Source: Pleodorina starrii (lineage: Eukaryota; Chlorophyta; Chlorophyceae; Chlamydomonadales; Volvocaceae). Taken from it: a DNA stretch of 64,000 nt. The DNA lies in contig BRXU01000001.1 in the NCBI GenBank assembly GCA_030267565.1, positions 1,798,001 through 1,862,000 of the forward strand, given 5' to 3'. Below are positions 45,626 through 64,000 of this stretch, piece after piece. The notes beneath the pieces are model-generated. The model was not told the DNA's origin and searched no databases. It saw only the letters and a list, made by a program, of their open reading frames with translations. Position numbers and translations under genes: made by a program. Each line of letters begins with the position of its first letter. Within the stretch, counting starts at the first letter, position 1.

Positions 45626-47068
45626 ATGATGAACGGTTGCATGCAAACGTCGCTGGCAGGAACTGATGGCCTTTCTGCAAAACTGCAGGCTGCACGTTCT
45701 GCACCCTCATCTCCGGCTTTGGAGCCTTTTTCATGTTCCTTCTAGGCATCTGCATCAGCAACAACTACGAGTAGGTGGTTCGGGTTCGCGCTTTGTGTGC
45801 TGGTGCCTGGGGAATGAGCTTCTAGCTGGCCTGACGGGAAGTCAACAATTTTCAGTTCCAGCACCTGAATTTCATAGTAGCCTACAGTAGCCAGCTTGTG
45901 GGTGAGGTGTGTGTGTGTGTGTGTTCAACTGGGGTACTGGTAGAGCCATAGCTGCGTGCTACTTCCAGACGTGGCGTTTGGCTCGTCTGGCGCCATGTGC
46001 TTGGACCGGGGGTGGGGCGGAAGGGGAAGGGCGCCAGTACTGGGAACAGTGGCAGCGTAGGGGGATTGTTTATAGTACGGGAAGGAGGGGGGCCCGTCGA
46101 AGGTGTATCGCCACCAGTCTGGTATCCTGGTTGCAGACCCGCGACGTAGGTTCCGTATCAATGGGCATGAGATGGAGCTTTGTTTTGATGCGTGGAGGAC
46201 GGATACTCGGCATCACGTCGGGCCGTCATGCGGATTTCCCCGTGCGCGGGTGCATGTACCTGTTGCCCATAATCACGCAGCCTCCCGCCAGGTCACTGTA
46301 ACGTGGTGGTGTTCCATGCACTCGCGACGAACACAAAGGCCTGCGTGGTCTGCATGCCTATACCTCAACCTCAAACATGGGATGCCAGGCCGTGGACGTT
46401 GTGTTTTAGGAATCCCCGCCTGCCCTCAGCGTCCGCCCATGGGTCCCTGCCCTGCCGCCCCTCCCCGTCGCCACCCTCACCCTGCAGGTATGTTGGCGAA
46501 TGGTACAAGCCTGAGAAGGGCCGGGGCTCGCCGACACCGGAGCAAATCACGGAAGCAGCGAAGAACTGCTTCATCACGGGCGGAATATACATTGTCTTTA
46601 CAGTCCTGGTAAGATTGGGCAGGTGCCCATCCGGGGCATAAGCGCCGCCTGGCATCAGGGGGTCGCCCTTCAGCTGTCTGGTTACAAATCCGGGCGGCAG
46701 ATGAAGGTCAGCGCAGACCCAAATCGGATCCGTCGCAGACAGCGCCACGGCCACACGCTCTATGTCCTGCCCTTTAAAGAGCAGTGTCCTGGCTGCAAGA
46801 GTATCGAACGTGCCCTATCGACAACCCCGCAGCTCTCTTCGAACCCTTTCACACAATGTGCGCGCCTCAGCGGTGCTTACAGCGGTGCAAGCCGTCCTTC
46901 ACCTTGCAATGCCGGGTTGGCGCCCCAATACGCAACACTGTGCCACATGGAATCGCATGCCTTGGTGTGCCATCCGTCTCTAGTTGTGAATCTGAGCTCT
47001 GTCATTACACTCGCCCGCAGGCGGCCTTGTGCGTCTGCTACCAGAACAAGAAGGCCAAGCGGACGTAG
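45626..47068 (+). CDS. RNase kappa-like small membrane protein
   Basis: Exons 45689-45770, 46488-46608 and 47021-47068 are clear; a tiny first exon (45626-45635, MMN) is tentative. The total would be 86 residues. The protein reads CTFCTLISGFGAFFMFLLGI (first membrane helix), NNYEYVGEWYKPEKGRG, then EAAKNCFITGGIYIVFTVLA (second helix) and a basic tail CYQNKKAKRT. The NCF-x-x-G-x-Y block is typical of the RNase kappa family, two-helix proteins associated with the V-ATPase and endolysosomal membranes in animals. Acceptors and donors are all GT-AG and in phase. The weak point is the start: another 5' exon further upstream is possible. Confidence 0.7.
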
Positions 47069-49279
47069 CGGCTGCGATCGACCCTTAAGGGCGAGTTTGT
47101 ACGCAACCCCCTCGGCATGGAATCTCGGTGGCGCCATGCCTCGACTAAAATGGCGCCCTGGAGTTCCATAGGTCCTTTAGCTTTCACGGGCTTTCGCTGG
47201 GCGGTGCTGCGGCGGCCGATTAGCGGTTGATAAGGTCACGTGAGCAGGGAGTTGCGAGTATGGAGCGTGCCGGGAACTAGTGCGGAGAGCTGAGCGACCG
47301 GAGGCAGCGACCTGCGGCGATGTGGGACTTCAAAAAGCGAGGCGAAGCTTTAGTCGCACTGGGCTCGCTCCCAAGGCTCGGCTCGCACCCCAGGAGTTTA
47401 TTGGGGCGAACCGGCAGGCGCCGGCGGGCACAATGGGCGCAAGCGCCGAAACGCGATAACGGGATGGGTGCTTGGGTGGGGTAGGGTGGGTGCGGGGCTG
47501 CATCGCTTCGACGGGACTTCTGGGTGCGGAGCACGCGCGGCGGGGCAGGCCGCGCCCGCGCCCTAGGTTTCCCCTTCTGTAAGCTTGAGGGTGAACAACC
47601 GGCTGGCGAACAACCGAATGTTGGACATCTGCACTCCACAGTGTCTCAACGGAGCTTAACCCTGTGCGTGTACCGACCGCTAGTCCTGAACAAGAAGTGA
47701 GTACGGTAGGTCTTGCAAAGGCAGCCCAAGACCGAACCAACCTTTCCCTTTGCGGATTCAACAGCGCTGCACAACATGCACACGTTGCCGTACTACCGGT
47801 GCTACCAGCTGGTCTCCCAGCTGGTCTCCCAGAGAGCCAAAGGGAAAGGGAAGCGTCTCGGGCCCACCATATCGAGTTGCCGTGCTTTCCGCATTAAAAG
47901 AGTATTTAAGCCGTGTAAAAGAGGCATTCCAGCCGCCACAGCTGGAAGTGGGAGCGTTAGGCCTGACCAAAACACCGAATCACCGGTCAACATGCCTTGT
48001 GCCGCGCCACACCCCACGCAGCCAGTCAGGTGGCCCGGGCTCGACTCCACAACACGACATTTGAGGTCGGCGCTGCAGCTATCGACTTGGTGCCGCATTG
48101 CTGCGCCGTGCGGCCTCCGGGCTCGGCTGAGGCAGTGGCTCGTTCACGCGTCGACTGCAGGGAGGGACAAAGCTCACGGCAAGGCATCATGCTGCTGCTC
48201 CTGATGATGATGGTGGTGCTGGTGGTGGTGGTGGTGGTGCCCAAATGGCCTTCGCGAGCCCCATCCAGCCCCCACCATAACGAGAAGCAGGGCGAGGCGG
48301 CTGAAAAGGAGCGCTTGAGGGCAGTTCCGGGTAAGCGCCAATTCCCGCCGTCAGCGATGGAAGTTCGATACCCGTGGTGTTGAAGTGCGGCCCTCCCCCA
48401 AAACACACGTATTCACCGTTCACGGCCTCCCGCCTATCCGTGAGGATCCCCTCCTCCCCCTCCCCACACACACGCACAAACACGCCCAGTGGCGCATCCC
48501 TGCCCGACCGCACAACCTCATGGTGGCCCGTCCTCCCACCGCAGCGAGACACGGCTGGAGGGGCACCATGCGCAGGTGCAGCCGCGCGCGAGAGCAACCC
48601 AGGCATCCAACCGCATCCATCATCCGGACGCTTCCAACGGACGCCCCAGTTCCAGCCGGTGTCCGACGCCGCGGTGCCCGCGGCGACAGAACCACAGTGA
48701 CGTGACCCACGGGTCGGCCCAAGCTCCCGCCCACACGTGCCTCTGGACATGCGCGCCGCCTTCCCCAGGCGGACCGCTGAGGACCGCGGGCCGAGGCGCG
48801 CTGCTCCTGCTTTTACTGCTGCTGCTGCTACGGCAACGGCGGCGGCGGAGGCAGCCCGGACCTTCAACCATCAATGGCATCGCGCAATCGCTGACCGGGT
48901 GGCCGCGAAACGCTCCACACGAGCAACCGCAGCGGGGCGGCCCGCGGCCGTCCCTTCCTCCTTCACGGCTCCCGAGACCTCCACCACACCAGTCCAACAC
49001 CACACCGACTCGAGGCGCTGTACGACAACCTCCGGCGCTCCGAAAAGGGGGTGGGCCCCTCCCCCGCAGCCGGGCACCCGTTTCATGTCCACATCTGCTT
49101 TCTGTCCGTAAGCACCGTCAAGAGCCGCAACAAGGGGGAAGGCAAGCGCACCGCGCCCCTCCTCCCTCTCCTGGCCACACCCTTCCCGCCATCGGTACCC
49201 AACACCCTTCTTCCACCGCCGCCATGAACCAGAACCCACAAGAGAAGTTAAACGACCCCCAACTCCCGACTCCGTCGAC
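47069..49279. other. Convergent intergenic stretch
   Basis: It lies between the 3' ends of the RNase kappa-like (+) and CHD (-) genes. A GGT/GAT trinucleotide tract is at 48200-48240. Long frames such as 48489-49898 plus are antisense to the CHD last exon or low complexity. No gene assigned. Confidence 0.45.
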
Positions 49280-63915
<14,636 letters not shown>

Positions 63916-64000
63916 CTGCGGGCCGTGTTGTCGTGTCGTCGGGCTTAGTATTAATATAACAAAGATGAAGATAACAAAGATAATAATAACAACAATAATA
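63916..64000. other. Intron sequence at the right edge
   Basis: AT-rich, ending in AAT/AAC/AAG trinucleotides. Presumably intron of the CHD gene, upstream of the exon starting at 63915. Confidence 0.5.

Overview
The window is nuclear DNA of a volvocalean green alga (Chlamydomonas/Volvox relatives; genus not resolved). Evidence: very high GC, many short exons with GT-AG introns, Ala/Gly/Gln-rich low-complexity inserts, a 135-residue H3 in which Lys-Thr replaces the usual Lys-Ser-Ala before Pro-Ala-Thr-Gly-Gly, and histone genes in divergent pairs, each ending in the same 16-nt stem-loop.

Layout. 1-1981 (-): 5' part of an unknown Ala-rich protein. 3601-8359 (-): DUF455 ferritin-like protein, seven exons. 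8717-10660: a hAT transposon with exact terminal inverted repeats (TIRs) and an 8-bp target duplication. 11817-15668 (+): an unidentified multi-exon protein with weak ELYS/HOS1-like resemblance. 17066-20205: histone quartet H4/H3 and H2B/H2A. 20635-about 22060 (-): 3' part of an unidentified spliced gene with a long foldback in an intron. 22860-23240: LINE reverse-transcriptase relic. 24868-27009 (-): intronless polysaccharide-pyruvyl-transferase-like secretory protein. 27210-28951: gag-only Copia-type element with a palindromic 3' LTR. 28987-29495: a 509-bp Mutator-like element with 102-bp TIRs and a captured coding fragment. 31767-32537 (+): a second Ala-rich helical protein, possibly related to the one at 1-1981. 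37356-43114 (+): ATG14-like autophagy protein, nine exons. about 45626-47068 (+): RNase kappa-like small membrane protein. 49280-63915 (-): 24 visible exons of a CHD3/PICKLE-type remodelling ATPase whose N-terminus lies beyond the right edge.

The genes are mostly independent housekeeping functions: chromatin (histones, CHD remodeller), autophagy, and probable V-ATPase/endomembrane and secretory roles. Between 20 and 36 kb the sequence is accessory and rich in mobile elements.

The most unusual signals are non-coding: an exact 85-bp repeat in two introns of the CHD gene, with a divergent third copy in the ATG14-like gene and all three in the sense orientation; a short motif based on CCGCTGCGGTAT repeated about eight times in CHD introns; and introns that start G-rich and end C-rich in both long genes. 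Exon joins were read by eye from splice sites, frame continuity and family similarity. No database search was run.
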